Numbered from the stretch's first letter, positions 38,384 through 47,835 are shown. The stretch: DNA of 64,000 bases from Pseudomonas sp. FP2196 (GCF_030687715.1 NZ_CP117445.1:437501-501500); one strand, 5' to 3'. Numbers and translations are program-made. The notes: generated by a model not told the origin, from the sequence alone.

Positions 38384-39111
38384 CAGCACAGGCCTCCGTT
38401 GACTGCCAGGACCTGGCGGGTGATGTACGAGGCTTCCGCCGACATCAGGAAATTCACCGCACCGGCCACTTCTTCAGGGGTGCCCATGCGTTGCGCGGGG
38501 ATCATTTTCATCAGTTCTTCCACCGGCACGTTTTCGTCGAGCATCGCCGTGTCGATCAGACCCGGCGCGACGCAGTTAACGGTGATTTTGCGCTTGCCCA
38601 GTTCGATCGCCAATGCCTTCGCCGCGCCGATGACGCCAGCTTTGGAGGCGCTGTAGTTGACCTGGCCACGGTTGCCGATCAATCCCGATACCGAGGTAAT
38701 GCAAACAATGCGACCAGCGGCACGGCGGCGGATCATCGGCATCATCACCGGGTGCAGCACGTTATAAAAACCGTCGAGGTTGGTGCGCAGCACCACGTCC
38801 CAATCGTCGTCGCTCAGGGCCGGAAAAGCGCCGTCGCGGGTCAGGCCGGCGTTGAGCACCACGCCGTAATAGGCACCATGGGTTTCGACGTCGGTTTCGA
38901 GAATGCTTTTGCAGGCTTCGCGGTCGGCAACGTCGAATTGCAGAATCCGCGCCTGGCGGCCCAGCGCTTCGACTTCGGCTTGCACGGCTTGTGCGTCGGC
39001 AATGCCGCTGCGGCAATGCAGGACGATGTCATGCCCGGCCTGCGCCAGACGCAAGGCAATGGCGCGGCCGATGCCACGGCTGGAGCCGGTGACCAGTACG
39101 GATTCAGTCAT
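38383..39111 (-). CDS. apeQ: 3-oxoacyl-ACP reductase (ApeQ-like, FabG family)
   Basis: 242-residue short-chain dehydrogenase reducing the beta-keto intermediate with NADPH. TGSSRGIGRAIA binds the cofactor, VLNAGLT is the NNAG-type motif, and the catalytic Ser-Tyr-Lys are in ITSVSG and NYSASKAG. ATG 39111 gives the usual start (MTESVLVTG) and an 8-nt overlap with apeP. It is translationally coupled to apeR. Confidence 0.9.
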   Translation of the reverse strand: MTESVLVTGSSRGIGRAIALRLAQAGHDIVLHCRSGIADAQAVQAEVEALGRQARILQFDVADREACKSILETDVETHGAYYGVVLNAGLTRDGAFPALSDDDWDVVLRTNLDGFYNVLHPVMMPMIRRRAAGRIVCITSVSGLIGNRGQVNYSASKAGVIGAAKALAIELGKRKITVNCVAPGLIDTAMLDENVPVEELMKMIPAQRMGTPEEVAGAVNFLMSAEASYITRQVLAVNGGLC

Positions 39112-39568
39112 CGTTCGACTCCTGTGCTTGTTGCAGATATTGGGTTGGCTGTGGCGGGCGGAACACATTCAGTCGAGCACTGACCTCGATGCCGGGCGCG
39201 TTGATATGGCACTCGAACACGCCCATGCCGTTGTCGTCTTCCAGCGAGCGGATGCCATGGATAGTCAACTCGCTGCCCGCAGGAAACGTGTCGACGTTGC
39301 ACTCGAACTTGCGCGTGCCGAGCAGAAAGCCCAGCTCCACCGGGTTGCCTTTCTGTCGCGCATGGCAACCGGCGAACGCGGCGACGCTTTGCGCCATCAA
39401 CTCGATGCCGACCCACGCTGGCAGGCTGCCGTCGGGCAGGTTGAACAAACCCTCGGACTTGACCGTGAGGCGGGTGTAGATCTGTTCTTCGTCGAAGCTG
39501 AGAATCTTGTCGATCAGGATCATGTCGCCAGCGTGGGGCAACAGTTCGGCGAGCGGCCAGTCGGTCAT
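39104..39568 (-). CDS. apeP: Hotdog-fold dehydratase subunit (ApeP-like)
   Basis: 154 residues, FabZ/FabA-like hotdog fold with LLPHAGDMILIDK at the N terminus and ELMAQSVAAFAGCHARQKG on the central helix. In aryl polyene synthesis ApeP pairs with ApeI to dehydrate 3-hydroxyacyl-ACP. Here the ApeI partner is fused to the AMP-ligase encoded earlier in the cluster. Starts in the apeO stop (ATGA). Confidence 0.85.
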   Translation of the reverse strand: MTDWPLAELLPHAGDMILIDKILSFDEEQIYTRLTVKSEGLFNLPDGSLPAWVGIELMAQSVAAFAGCHARQKGNPVELGFLLGTRKFECNVDTFPAGSELTIHGIRSLEDDNGMGVFECHINAPGIEVSARLNVFRPPQPTQYLQQAQESNDD

Positions 39569-40761
39569 GGGGCGTCTCCGATAATCAGGCTGACGTTGTT
39601 GCCACCGAAGGCAAACGAATTGCTCATCAGGTAGCGGGGTGCAGTGGACGACAGGCGTTCGCTTGCGGTCACCCACTTCAGCGGCGGCAGCTCGGGATCG
39701 GCCTGGCCATCCCAGACGTGCGGCGGCAGCGCGTGTTGGTGGTTGTCAGCGCTGAGGCTCAGCCAGCAGAACGCCGCTTCCAGCGCACCGGCCGCGCCAA
39801 GGGTGTGGCCGGTCATCGGTTTGGTCGAAGAGCAGGCCACGCCCTCTGGGAATAGCGAGGCGACTGCCAGACTTTCCATGGCGTCGTTGTGTTGGGTTGC
39901 GGTGCCGTGCAGGTTCAGATAGTTGATCTGCGCGGCTTGCAGATGAGCACGGCGCAAGGCTTTCTGCATCGCTTGCAAGGCGCCGCGTCCGCTCGGCTCT
40001 GGCGCTGAGATGTGGTGCGCATCTGAGCTGGCGCCAGCGCCGAGCAGGGCGATGGCCGGGCCATCACCGCGCTGCTTGGTCATCACGAACAGCACCGCCG
40101 CTTCGCCGATGTTGATGCCGTTGCGATTGGCCGAGAACGGATTGCAGCGCTCGTCGGACACCGCTTCCAGCGACGAAAAACCGTTCAGTGTCAGCTTGCA
40201 CAGACTGTCGACACCGCCGCACAGCACGGCGTCGCACAGACCGAGATCAAGCAGACGCTGCGCACTCATCAATGCGCGGGCGCTGGAGGTGCATGCGGTG
40301 GAAATCACATAGGCCGGGCCGCTCAGTTGCAGCCAGTCAGCAAGGAAATTGGCCGGGGCGCCGAGTTCCTGTTGTCCGTAGTCGTATTGCGCCGGGAATT
40401 GGTGCTCACGGATGTAGTGCGCCAGACCACGGCTGGCTTCGTCGATACCCGAGGTGCTGGTGCCGAGCACTACGCCGATGCGGTCGCGGCCGTAGGTCTG
40501 GATCGCGTGATCAATGTCGGCGCGAATCTGCAGCGCGGCTTCCAGCAACAACTGATTGTTGCGACTGCTCTGGTCGGCCAGTTCTGCCGGGATCGGCGCC
40601 AGTTCACCGCGTACGGCGGCTACCGGCAACTCACGCTCCGCCACCCAGCCCGACTCAGGGCGCATGCCCGAGCAGTCGCCGGCGAACAGATTGCGCGCGA
40701 TTTCTTGCTTGTCGCGGCCCAGGGCGCAGATCACGCCGAGGGCATTCAGGTAGGCGGTCAT
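39565..40761 (-). CDS. apeO: Aryl polyene ketosynthase (ApeO-like)
   Basis: 398 residues with the complete Cys-His-His set: STACTSSARA, LHGTATQHND and MTGHTLGAAGALE. In the E. coli system ApeO forms the elongating heterodimer with the chain-length factor ApeC, which is encoded at the other end of this cluster. ATGA overlaps join it to the lipoprotein gene before it and apeP after it. Confidence 0.88.
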   Translation of the reverse strand: MTAYLNALGVICALGRDKQEIARNLFAGDCSGMRPESGWVAERELPVAAVRGELAPIPAELADQSSRNNQLLLEAALQIRADIDHAIQTYGRDRIGVVLGTSTSGIDEASRGLAHYIREHQFPAQYDYGQQELGAPANFLADWLQLSGPAYVISTACTSSARALMSAQRLLDLGLCDAVLCGGVDSLCKLTLNGFSSLEAVSDERCNPFSANRNGINIGEAAVLFVMTKQRGDGPAIALLGAGASSDAHHISAPEPSGRGALQAMQKALRRAHLQAAQINYLNLHGTATQHNDAMESLAVASLFPEGVACSSTKPMTGHTLGAAGALEAAFCWLSLSADNHQHALPPHVWDGQADPELPPLKWVTASERLSSTAPRYLMSNSFAFGGNNVSLIIGDAP

Positions 40762-41249
40762 GGCGTCGTTTCACCGAGTGGGGAGACGCGATAGTGCGGG
40801 CCTTGGGGCAGGTTCAATTCGAAGCTCAACGGTTGTGCATAACGGATGTCCCAGCGCGCCGGCAGCGAACGTTGCCCGCTCTGCTGCTGGGCGGAGGGGT
40901 AATTGCGCAGCAGTTCGCCCGACGGGGTCAGGGCGAACAGCAACGCGGCGAACAGCTCGCGGGCTTCGGGGTTGGGCGGCAGCAGACCGTCGGCCTGCCA
41001 GCGCCCGTCGATCAGTTGCTGACGCGCCTGGGGAATGCCCAGCGGGTCCATCATCGACCAGCGGATGCCCGGGCCTTCGCGCTGGATCACCAGCAGCCAG
41101 TCCTGACGCTGATCGGCTTGTTGGCGCTCGATGTGCAGTTGCAAGGGCAGCGGCAAAGTCGGGTTGCCGGTTGGCAGCGGCGCCTGGCTGGCGCAGGCAC
41201 TTAACAGCAGTACAAAACCGAGCACAAAAAGCTGCCACACAGCGGTCAT
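40758..41249 (-). CDS. DUF3261-like lipoprotein of the aryl polyene cluster
   Basis: 163 residues from ATG 41249, with a lipoprotein signal ending in LSAC. The remainder contains LGIPQARQQLIDGRW and a C-terminal strand-rich part, as in DUF3261 lipoproteins found in aryl polyene clusters. The likely site is the outer membrane, helping pigment or lipid placement (inferred). A REP pair lies directly before the ATG, so no normal ribosome site is visible. The frame runs on into the repeat up to 41372, but that extension is repeat sequence, not protein. Confidence 0.8.
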   Translation of the reverse strand: MTAVWQLFVLGFVLLLSACASQAPLPTGNPTLPLPLQLHIERQQADQRQDWLLVIQREGPGIRWSMMDPLGIPQARQQLIDGRWQADGLLPPNPEARELFAALLFALTPSGELLRNYPSAQQQSGQRSLPARWDIRYAQPLSFELNLPQGPHYRVSPLGETTP

Positions 41250-41339
41250 TGTGGGAGCTGGCTTGCCAGCGATGGCGTCGGCACTTTCAACATTGGGGCT
41301 GACTGATACACCGCTATCGCTGGCAAGCCAGCTCCCACA
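41250..41339. repeat. REP-type inverted repeat pair inside the aryl polyene operon
   Basis: TGTGGGAGCTGGCTTGCCAG is mirrored at the other end. It separates the methyltransferase gene from the lipoprotein gene and touches the latter's ATG. It is the same unit as at 31970-32056. Confidence 0.9.
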
Positions 41340-41371
41340 GGGTTTGGGTTGTACAGATCGAAAGTGTCCCA

Positions 41372-42097
41372 TCAGATGGCGCCTTCAAACGGCTTGCGGG
41401 CGACGACATTCACCAACGTCTCTTCCCGTTGCCCAAACGGCTTCGGCTTGAGCAACCCAAAGCGCTCCAGCAAGCCGAAATCTTTCGAACGGCTCCACCA
41501 CAAATACGGGTACGAGACATTGCGTTCGCCAAACTCGAAACCCTGCTCGCGAATCATCTGCAGATACTGCGCCGCGCTCTTCTGCACATGCATCGGATGG
41601 CGGAACAACCAGCGAATCACCCAGGTATCAATGTAGGCCTCGGTGGATTCGGCGAACAGCAGATAACCGCCCGGCTTGAGCACCCGATAAAACTCGGCCA
41701 GTGCCTTTTCCTGCTCGACCAGATGATGAAAGGTCTGATGACAGAACAGCAGATCAACACTGGCGTCCGGCACGTTGAGGGTTGCGCAATCGCTGCCGAT
41801 CAACTCGACGTCCAGACCCTGACGCGCGGCTTCTTCGCCGCTCAACCCAAGGCTGTGCGGATCGGCGTCAACGCCAATCAAACGCTGTGGCGCGAAGGTT
41901 TGCCGCAAATGGCGGAACGACTTGCCCTGACCGCAACCGGCATCCAGCAGCACCGGGTTTGCCGGCAGCGACTCGCTGAACAGCCCGCGCAGATCGTTGA
42001 TCGCCACGCGCAACACATGGTGCTGCCATGTGTGACTGCGCAGGAACCAGAAACCGAAGCGGGTTTCCTCGACGTAGCTGTCGCTCAGGTAACTCAT
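41372..42097 (-). CDS. SAM-dependent methyltransferase
   Basis: 241 residues, class I methyltransferase fold. Motif I is LLDAGCGQGKSF near residues 50-62, the acidic residue after strand 2 is in LIGVDADP, and LLFCHQTFHHL and YRVLKPGGYLL are motifs II-III of the Methyltransf_11 type. Aryl polyene head groups are often C- or O-methylated, so head-group methylation is the probable role (inference). Starts in the stop of the flavoprotein gene (ATGA). Confidence 0.85.
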   Translation of the reverse strand: MSYLSDSYVEETRFGFWFLRSHTWQHHVLRVAINDLRGLFSESLPANPVLLDAGCGQGKSFRHLRQTFAPQRLIGVDADPHSLGLSGEEAARQGLDVELIGSDCATLNVPDASVDLLFCHQTFHHLVEQEKALAEFYRVLKPGGYLLFAESTEAYIDTWVIRWLFRHPMHVQKSAAQYLQMIREQGFEFGERNVSYPYLWWSRSKDFGLLERFGLLKPKPFGQREETLVNVVARKPFEGAI

Positions 42098-43341
42098 GGG
42101 GCGTCCTTTGCACAAAGTTCGGAAATCATCTTCAACCGGCGGCGCGCTTCGCTGACAAACGGGTTGCGTTCGTCCCAGGCGTAACCGGCGAGGATCGAGC
42201 AGATCATCCGGCGAATTTCCGCCTGGCTGTCTTCATAAAAAATCACGTCTTGAAAGGTGCCGGCGTACCAGCCCTCGACGTAGCAGCGGAAGGTGTCAAC
42301 GCCGCGCTTCAGCGGTTCGGCGAATTCGCTTTGCCAGTCGACGGTTTCACCCTGCAACTGACGATGCAGCACAGCGGCCGCCATGCTCGCCGAACGCATG
42401 GCGATGGTCACGCCGGAGGAGAACACCGGATCGAGAAATTCCGCCGCGTTGCCCAGCAGCGCGAAGCCCGGCCCGTGCAAGGTTTTGACGTTGGCCGCGT
42501 AGCCACCGAGGGTGCGTGCCGGAGTGTCCCACACGGCGTTGTTCAGCACGCCGGCGAGGCTTGGCGTCTCGGCAATGAAACCGCGCAGGCAGGCATCAAG
42601 GTCAGCGTCGCGACCGTGGAAATGTTCAGCGGCGGCGACCACGCCCACCGAGCAGCGACCGTTGCTGAACGGGATCGTCCAGAACCAGATATCGCGATGC
42701 TGCGGGTGGGTGGTGACGAGGATTTTTTCGCGGTCGAACGCCGGGTTGTCGATGTGATCTTCGACGTGGGTGAACACGGCCTGGCGCACCGGGAAATTCG
42801 ACGGCGCTTCCAGATCGAGCAAGCGCGAGAGCACGCGACCATAACCGCTGGCGTCGAGGACGAAATCGGCCTCGACGCGGTATTCGCTGCCGTCTTCGCG
42901 GCGCACATCGAGTTGCGGTTTTACTCGGTCAAAATCGACGCTGACGATGGCGTCGCCATAGCGGATCTCGGCGCCTTGCAGCGCCGCTTGATCGGCCAGC
43001 AGTTTGTCGAAATCGGCGCGCTGTACCTGGAACGTGGTTGGCTTACCGTTGGTGAAGGTATCGCTGAAATCGAACGCGCTGTAGCGCTCGCCCCAGGCAA
43101 AAGCGGCGCCGGTCTTGCGCTGAAATCCCGCGGCGTTGACCGCGTCGAGCATGCCGGCTTCTTCGACGAAATCCAGGCAGTGGCTGAGCAGGCTTTCGCC
43201 GATGGAAAACCTCGGAAAGTGCTGGCGCTCGATCACCAGCACGTCGTGGCCCTTGCGCTTGAGCAGCGCGGCGGCGATGGCGCCGGACGGTCCGGCGCCG
43301 ATGATCACTACCTGACGACGTTGCATTTCAACGGTTGGCAC
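42094..43341 (-). CDS. FAD-dependent oxidoreductase (tryptophan-halogenase-like fold)
   Basis: 415 residues. FAD binds at VVIIGAGPSGAIAA and through the GD-like motif in FALLGNAAEFLDPVFSSG. The arrangement resembles geranylgeranyl-reductase and halogenase-like flavoproteins, but the tryptophan-halogenase WxWxIP segment is not present; WFWTIPFSNGR is the nearest match. Start GTG 43341 has GGGAG upstream. In aryl polyene clusters such a protein is common; its reaction is not clear from sequence. Confidence 0.75.
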   Translation of the reverse strand: MPTVEMQRRQVVIIGAGPSGAIAAALLKRKGHDVLVIERQHFPRFSIGESLLSHCLDFVEEAGMLDAVNAAGFQRKTGAAFAWGERYSAFDFSDTFTNGKPTTFQVQRADFDKLLADQAALQGAEIRYGDAIVSVDFDRVKPQLDVRREDGSEYRVEADFVLDASGYGRVLSRLLDLEAPSNFPVRQAVFTHVEDHIDNPAFDREKILVTTHPQHRDIWFWTIPFSNGRCSVGVVAAAEHFHGRDADLDACLRGFIAETPSLAGVLNNAVWDTPARTLGGYAANVKTLHGPGFALLGNAAEFLDPVFSSGVTIAMRSASMAAAVLHRQLQGETVDWQSEFAEPLKRGVDTFRCYVEGWYAGTFQDVIFYEDSQAEIRRMICSILAGYAWDERNPFVSEARRRLKMISELCAKDAP

Positions 43342-44491
43342 GTGAACTCCCGGGCGCGATGGCGGTGTTTTTCAGGGGCGCGCGGTGCAGGCCGATCAGG
43401 GCTGGCAACAGCGTCGCGATCAAGCCCATCAGCATCAGCGCGAAGTACAGCGCCGGGGTGATGAGCTGTTGCTGCAACAACAAGTTGAGAAAGACGATTT
43501 CGCTCAGGCCGCGAATGTTCAGCAGCACGCTTTCGCGCCAGCGACTGGCGCCTGCGAACGAGGCCCCGGCCCAGCCGAGGCCGAGCCAGTTGCCGAGCAG
43601 TTTACTGGCAATCGGCAACAGCAGCAGCGCTGCCCATTGCACCGCGCCGAGGCTGGCGAGGGCCGCGTGTACGTCGATCTGGACGATGCCGAACGTAAGG
43701 ATCAACGGGATTGCGATCCACGTTTGCAAACGGCTCATCCAGCGCGCCGGCAACGGTAAAACCAGCGGTATTTTCAGTGCGGCCATGCACAGCAGATAAC
43801 CGATGCCGAAAATCAGTGCGTTGAGTTTGTAATGCTCGGCCATGACCAGCAGCGCGAAAAAACCGAGGCTGTACGTCAGTGGTCGGCGCACTCCGACCAG
43901 ATGCAGCATTAATGGCACGCACGCCAGGCCCAGCGGCAGCAACAGACTGCTCAGGTGCAAACTGCCCTGGGCGAGGCCGAAGAGTGTCCAGCAGGTCAGG
44001 TCGATCAGGATTGCCGTCTGCACCAGGCGCCGCGTGGCAGCCGGCGGGTAATCGATGTGACGCAGATACAGGTACAGCACCGGAATGGCGGTAATCGCAA
44101 ATACCAGTCCGATGGCCAGTGAGTTCAGCCACGGTTGCGCCGGCAACAGCCAATACGCGGCCGCCAGACCACAGGCGAACGGCACGGCAAAACTCGGCAC
44201 GGCGATTTTCACGCTCTGGCGATCCAGGCGCAGATCAATCACATCGCTGAGGATGTGTCCGAGCAACAGCGCGAAGCTCAGGCTGTAGAGGTTTTTCAGC
44301 CACTCCGGCGCGATCAGTTCGGCACCGCTGAGCTGCCAGCCCGGCTCGATCCAGAAATACATCAGCAGCGGCAAGCCGAAACTCGCCAGCAGCAACTGGC
44401 TGACAATCGGGATCAGACCGAAGTGGCGGCCGATGCGAGTGGCTAATGCGAATAACGCCAGGGCCAGCAGCCAGAAACCGATGACCATCAT
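43328..44491 (-). CDS. Cation/proton antiporter-like membrane protein
   Basis: 387 residues, about twelve membrane helices with a fold and spacing like the CPA2 Na+/H+ exchanger family. Helix features such as FAITAIPVLYLYL and a conserved RGLSEIVFLNLLL stretch (compare the RG-x-x-E segment of CPA antiporters) support this. No cytoplasmic regulatory domain is present. It starts in the MMPL exporter stop (ATGA) and overlaps the flavoprotein by 14 nt, so it belongs to the operon. It may energise export or adjust local ion balance; that is inference. Confidence 0.65.
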   Translation of the reverse strand: MMVIGFWLLALALFALATRIGRHFGLIPIVSQLLLASFGLPLLMYFWIEPGWQLSGAELIAPEWLKNLYSLSFALLLGHILSDVIDLRLDRQSVKIAVPSFAVPFACGLAAAYWLLPAQPWLNSLAIGLVFAITAIPVLYLYLRHIDYPPAATRRLVQTAILIDLTCWTLFGLAQGSLHLSSLLLPLGLACVPLMLHLVGVRRPLTYSLGFFALLVMAEHYKLNALIFGIGYLLCMAALKIPLVLPLPARWMSRLQTWIAIPLILTFGIVQIDVHAALASLGAVQWAALLLLPIASKLLGNWLGLGWAGASFAGASRWRESVLLNIRGLSEIVFLNLLLQQQLITPALYFALMLMGLIATLLPALIGLHRAPLKNTAIAPGSSRANR

Positions 44492-46827
44492 GCCGCGTGC
44501 TCCGTAACGGTAGCGGTGTGTTCATGACGCCCGGCCCACGGCGCGAGCATGAAACTGAACGCCAGCCCCAGGCTCACCGACAGGCCGAAATTGCTCACTG
44601 CCGGTGTGCTGGAAACCGCCAACAAGCCAAACGACAGCCATGTGGTCACGGCCGCCAGCAAGGTGCCGAGCAGACTTACCGCCGCACCGCCGACCTGCTC
44701 GCGCATGAGAATCGCGTAGTCGACGCTGATCGCCGTCACCAGCAACAGGCCGAACAGACTGAACAGGGTCAGCGGCTGGCCGAGCCAGCCGAGGCTGGCC
44801 AGACTGCACAGCGCCGCCAACAGCGGCAACGCGACGATGCGCAACGCGCCGCCCAAGCCAAAGGGCAGGATCAACACCAGCACGATTAACACGCAGGACG
44901 CGAGTTTCAGCTCGGCGGCGCTGATCTGCGTGGCCGCGAAAACATTGTTAAGGTCGCCGAGGCGATCCACCAGCACCACGCCCGGCAGATCCAGCGCCTG
45001 CACGCGCAGCAGTGAAGGGTTGTTCAGGCCTTGCAGGCTGGTTATCGCCGCCACGCCTTCTTCGGTCGGACCGAGCCACAGCGTGCGGTAAGGTTCGCCA
45101 AGCGGGCCGGTCAGCGCGGCGTCGATATCCTCAAGCGGCAGCGTCTGCAACTGCTGCAGTTCGGTTTGCAATGCAGCGAGTGGCACCCCGAGATCAAGCA
45201 GCGGCTGCCAGAACTGCGGCAGTTTGTTCAGTGCTTCTCGCACTTGCTGTTGTTGATCCGCAGGGCTGATCAACTGATCTAGCGCCAGATAGCCTTGCAG
45301 CTTGTCGAGGTTGACCAATTGCTGCAGGCGCTCGCTTAGCGCGGCTTGACGTTCGAGCAGTTCTTGCTGATTGGCCGCGCGAACCAGAAAGAACTGACTG
45401 GTCGGCTGATAGCCGGTGATGCGCGCAATAGTCTGTGCTTCATCGGTCAGCCGTTGCGGTGCGCCGACCCACTGACGGATGTCGTTTTTGCTTTGCAGTT
45501 GCAAGAGTCCGCCAACGCAGAAGGCGATCAGCACAAGCAGCAATACCGGCGTGCGAACGCGTTCAAGCAGTTTTTCCCGCAGACCGACTAATCGCTCGGC
45601 CAGACGCAGCGGCCATTGCGCCGGGCGCAGTTCGACATTCTTCAGCAGCGCCGGCAGCAGACACACCGCCGACAGATAGGCACCGAGCAACCCGGCAGCG
45701 GAGAACACCGCGATTTGCGTCAGCGCCGGGAACGGCGTCCACGCCAGCGCCAGATAACCGATGGCGCTGGTGATCAAGCTCAACGTCAGCCCGGGCAGGG
45801 TCAGGCGCAACGCCGGCCAGCTGCGCCACGGCTTGAGGCTCCAGCTCTTCGACAGATAGTGCAGCGGGTAATCCACCGCCACGCCGATCAGGCTCGAGCC
45901 GAGCACCAGCGTCATCACATGCATATGACCGAACAGCGCCACGCACGCCACCGCGCCGAACAGCATGCCGACCAACACTGGCACGAACGCCAGCAGCACC
46001 CGCCAGCGACGGAATGCCAACAGCAACAACAACAGAATACCCAGCGTGGCGCCGCCGCCGACCCAAGTCATTTCGCGTGTGGCTTGCTGCTGACCGTTGG
46101 CGGCGTAAAGCAAACCGCTGGCGGCCAGTAATTGCACATCGGATTTCGCCGCCTGCTCGCGACTGTGCTGGAGCAGATCCGCCACTTGCAGCGGCAGGTT
46201 CATATCGAAGGCATTGCCGGTGGTGCGCGCGCGCAGCAGCACCCAGCTCTTGCCGTCGGCGTCGGCGACCAATGCACCGCTACCGATGTCCAGTTGCACC
46301 GCGCCGTGTTGCGGCTGGCTGTTCTGGATGCGCCCGGTGAGGCCCAGCCAGTCATCCTGATTCGGCACCAGACTGAAACCGGTGAAGGGGTCGAACAGCG
46401 CCTGCACCCGTTGCTGAATAAAGGCGTCGGGGTGTTCGATCAGCAATTGCCGGTCATCCGCCGAGAGCATCGCCAGCCGCCCTTGCAGCAATTGCGTGCG
46501 CAGGGCCGGCAGATCGGCTTGCAGGTTCCACTGCACTTTTTCGAACAAGCCGCTGGCCTGCCATTGCTCGGCCAGCGTCTGCGCCATGGCCACCGCTTGC
46601 TGGCGATCGGCGTGGCCGACCAACACCATCATTTCGCGGTTGAGCGGTTCCTGCATGCGTTGTTCAGCGCGCAGTTCGAGGGCGTCCGGGTTAGTGCCCG
46701 GCACCAGCTCCATCAGATTCGCCGACAGCGGTGCGCCGTCGCGCCACTGCCAACCGGCCAGGGCGACAACTGTCAGCAGCAGAATCAGGAACAGCCACGG
46801 CAGTCTGCGTTCACTCAGCAAAGTCAT
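44488..46827 (-). CDS. MMPL/RND-family exporter of the aryl polyene cluster
   Basis: 779 residues from ATG 46827 (GGAG four bases upstream); ATG 46839 is an alternative. The layout is RND-like: one N-terminal helix, a large periplasmic domain (about 35-230), five to six helices including SLIGVAVDYPLHYLSKSW, a second periplasmic domain, then helices with VTAISVDYAILMREQ. The two VDY segments are the paired family signature. It probably moves the finished aryl polyene lipid toward the outer membrane together with the LolA-like protein. Confidence 0.85.
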   Translation of the reverse strand: MTLLSERRLPWLFLILLLTVVALAGWQWRDGAPLSANLMELVPGTNPDALELRAEQRMQEPLNREMMVLVGHADRQQAVAMAQTLAEQWQASGLFEKVQWNLQADLPALRTQLLQGRLAMLSADDRQLLIEHPDAFIQQRVQALFDPFTGFSLVPNQDDWLGLTGRIQNSQPQHGAVQLDIGSGALVADADGKSWVLLRARTTGNAFDMNLPLQVADLLQHSREQAAKSDVQLLAASGLLYAANGQQQATREMTWVGGGATLGILLLLLLAFRRWRVLLAFVPVLVGMLFGAVACVALFGHMHVMTLVLGSSLIGVAVDYPLHYLSKSWSLKPWRSWPALRLTLPGLTLSLITSAIGYLALAWTPFPALTQIAVFSAAGLLGAYLSAVCLLPALLKNVELRPAQWPLRLAERLVGLREKLLERVRTPVLLLVLIAFCVGGLLQLQSKNDIRQWVGAPQRLTDEAQTIARITGYQPTSQFFLVRAANQQELLERQAALSERLQQLVNLDKLQGYLALDQLISPADQQQQVREALNKLPQFWQPLLDLGVPLAALQTELQQLQTLPLEDIDAALTGPLGEPYRTLWLGPTEEGVAAITSLQGLNNPSLLRVQALDLPGVVLVDRLGDLNNVFAATQISAAELKLASCVLIVLVLILPFGLGGALRIVALPLLAALCSLASLGWLGQPLTLFSLFGLLLVTAISVDYAILMREQVGGAAVSLLGTLLAAVTTWLSFGLLAVSSTPAVSNFGLSVSLGLAFSFMLAPWAGRHEHTATVTEHAA

Positions 46828-47413
46828 GTTGCTCCGCATCGCTCAACGGTTGGCCAGCGCTGCTGTCCTGCATGCGCAGCACGGTGCTGTCGCCTTGGGT
46901 TTCCAGCAGTTCGATGCTTTGCACCAGTTCGCCGCCATCGATGTTGATCTGGTTGAACACTTGCTTGAGCAGCATCGAGCGCGGGGTCAGGGTCAGCTTC
47001 CATTTCTGCGCATCGCCGCTCAGGGCCAGTTCGAAATCCCGTTGCAGGCCACTGCTGTCGCCTTGCAATACGGCGAGGAACAAACGGTTCTGCTCGGCCC
47101 CGGCGCTCTTGTTCGGCAGCAATTGCCAGCCGTTGCCGTCACGCCGGGCAATGCCTTTGGCACTGATGCGGTAATCCTGTTGCAGCGGCGTTTTCAGCAG
47201 CCAGAGCAAGCCGTGATTTTTCGCGAGGACGAAACTGCCCTTGCTGATCAGCGGCTGGGGCAGGGCGCGCAGGTGTTTTTCCTGGATGAACTGGCCGTGG
47301 ATCACATCCGGTTTCGCCAGTTGTTGGCTGAGCTGTTGCAGGTCGAAAGCGTGGGCCAGCGTCGATACGGCCAGCAGCGCCAGAGCGCCAAGACTTTTGG
47401 ACATCAGGTTCAT
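46811..47413 (-). CDS. LolA-like outer membrane lipoprotein carrier
   Basis: 200 residues with a Sec signal (cleavage after AHA near 23). The LolA-type fold begins with FDLQQLSQQLAKPDVIHGQF and a strand with GSFVLAKNHGLLWLLKTP. It is thought to ferry the aryl polyene lipid through the periplasm as LolA ferries lipoproteins. ATG 47413 lies in the stop of the thioesterase gene (ATGA). Part of its end overlaps the exporter start. Confidence 0.85.
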   Translation of the reverse strand: MNLMSKSLGALALLAVSTLAHAFDLQQLSQQLAKPDVIHGQFIQEKHLRALPQPLISKGSFVLAKNHGLLWLLKTPLQQDYRISAKGIARRDGNGWQLLPNKSAGAEQNRLFLAVLQGDSSGLQRDFELALSGDAQKWKLTLTPRSMLLKQVFNQINIDGGELVQSIELLETQGDSTVLRMQDSSAGQPLSDAEQHDFAE

Positions 47414-47835
47414 CGCAGCATCCTTTCCACGGCATCGGTGAAGATTTTCGGCGAAGCCAGTTGCATCTCGCGGCTGCTCACTTCGACTGCCACCTGCACG
47501 GAGCTTGCGCGGGTCAAGCGCTCGCCGGTTTGCAGGTCGGTGATCAGATAGTTGATCTTCAGGCGGTTTTCCCACTCGACCAGACTGGCGCGAACGTTCA
47601 GCTTCTGGCCGAACACTGCGCCGCGCACGTAGCGCAGTTGCAGATCGATGATCGGCCAGGCGTAACCGGACTCGACCATGTGCGTGTAGTTGTGTCCGAT
47701 CTTGTCCAGCAGCGCGCAACGCGCCACTTCCAGGTATTTGACGTAATGGCCGTGCCAGACCACGTGCATCGTGTCGACGTCAAAGAACGGCACGAGGATT
47801 TCCGTATCGGCGTGAAGCACTCCGGCACTACGCAT
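47410..47835 (-). CDS. 4-hydroxybenzoyl-CoA-type thioesterase (hotdog)
   Basis: 141 residues. The catalytic aspartate lies in FFDVDTMHVVWHGHYVKYLE, the usual YbgC/4HBT start, with the second strand block LNVRASLVEW. In aryl polyene clusters a thioesterase of this kind may release or proofread ACP-bound chains. ATG 47835 is chosen because it gives the family start; it overlaps the ammonia-lyase end by 8 nt. Confidence 0.85.
   Translation of the reverse strand: MRSAGVLHADTEILVPFFDVDTMHVVWHGHYVKYLEVARCALLDKIGHNYTHMVESGYAWPIIDLQLRYVRGAVFGQKLNVRASLVEWENRLKINYLITDLQTGERLTRASSVQVAVEVSSREMQLASPKIFTDAVERMLR

Noticed and set aside
37157..40761. Ketosynthase, dehydratase and reductase genes considered as primary fatty acid synthesis
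   Set aside because: Two ketosynthases, a chain-length factor, two ACPs, an AMP-ligase, a LolA-like protein and an MMPL exporter in one operon fit an aryl polyene cluster instead.
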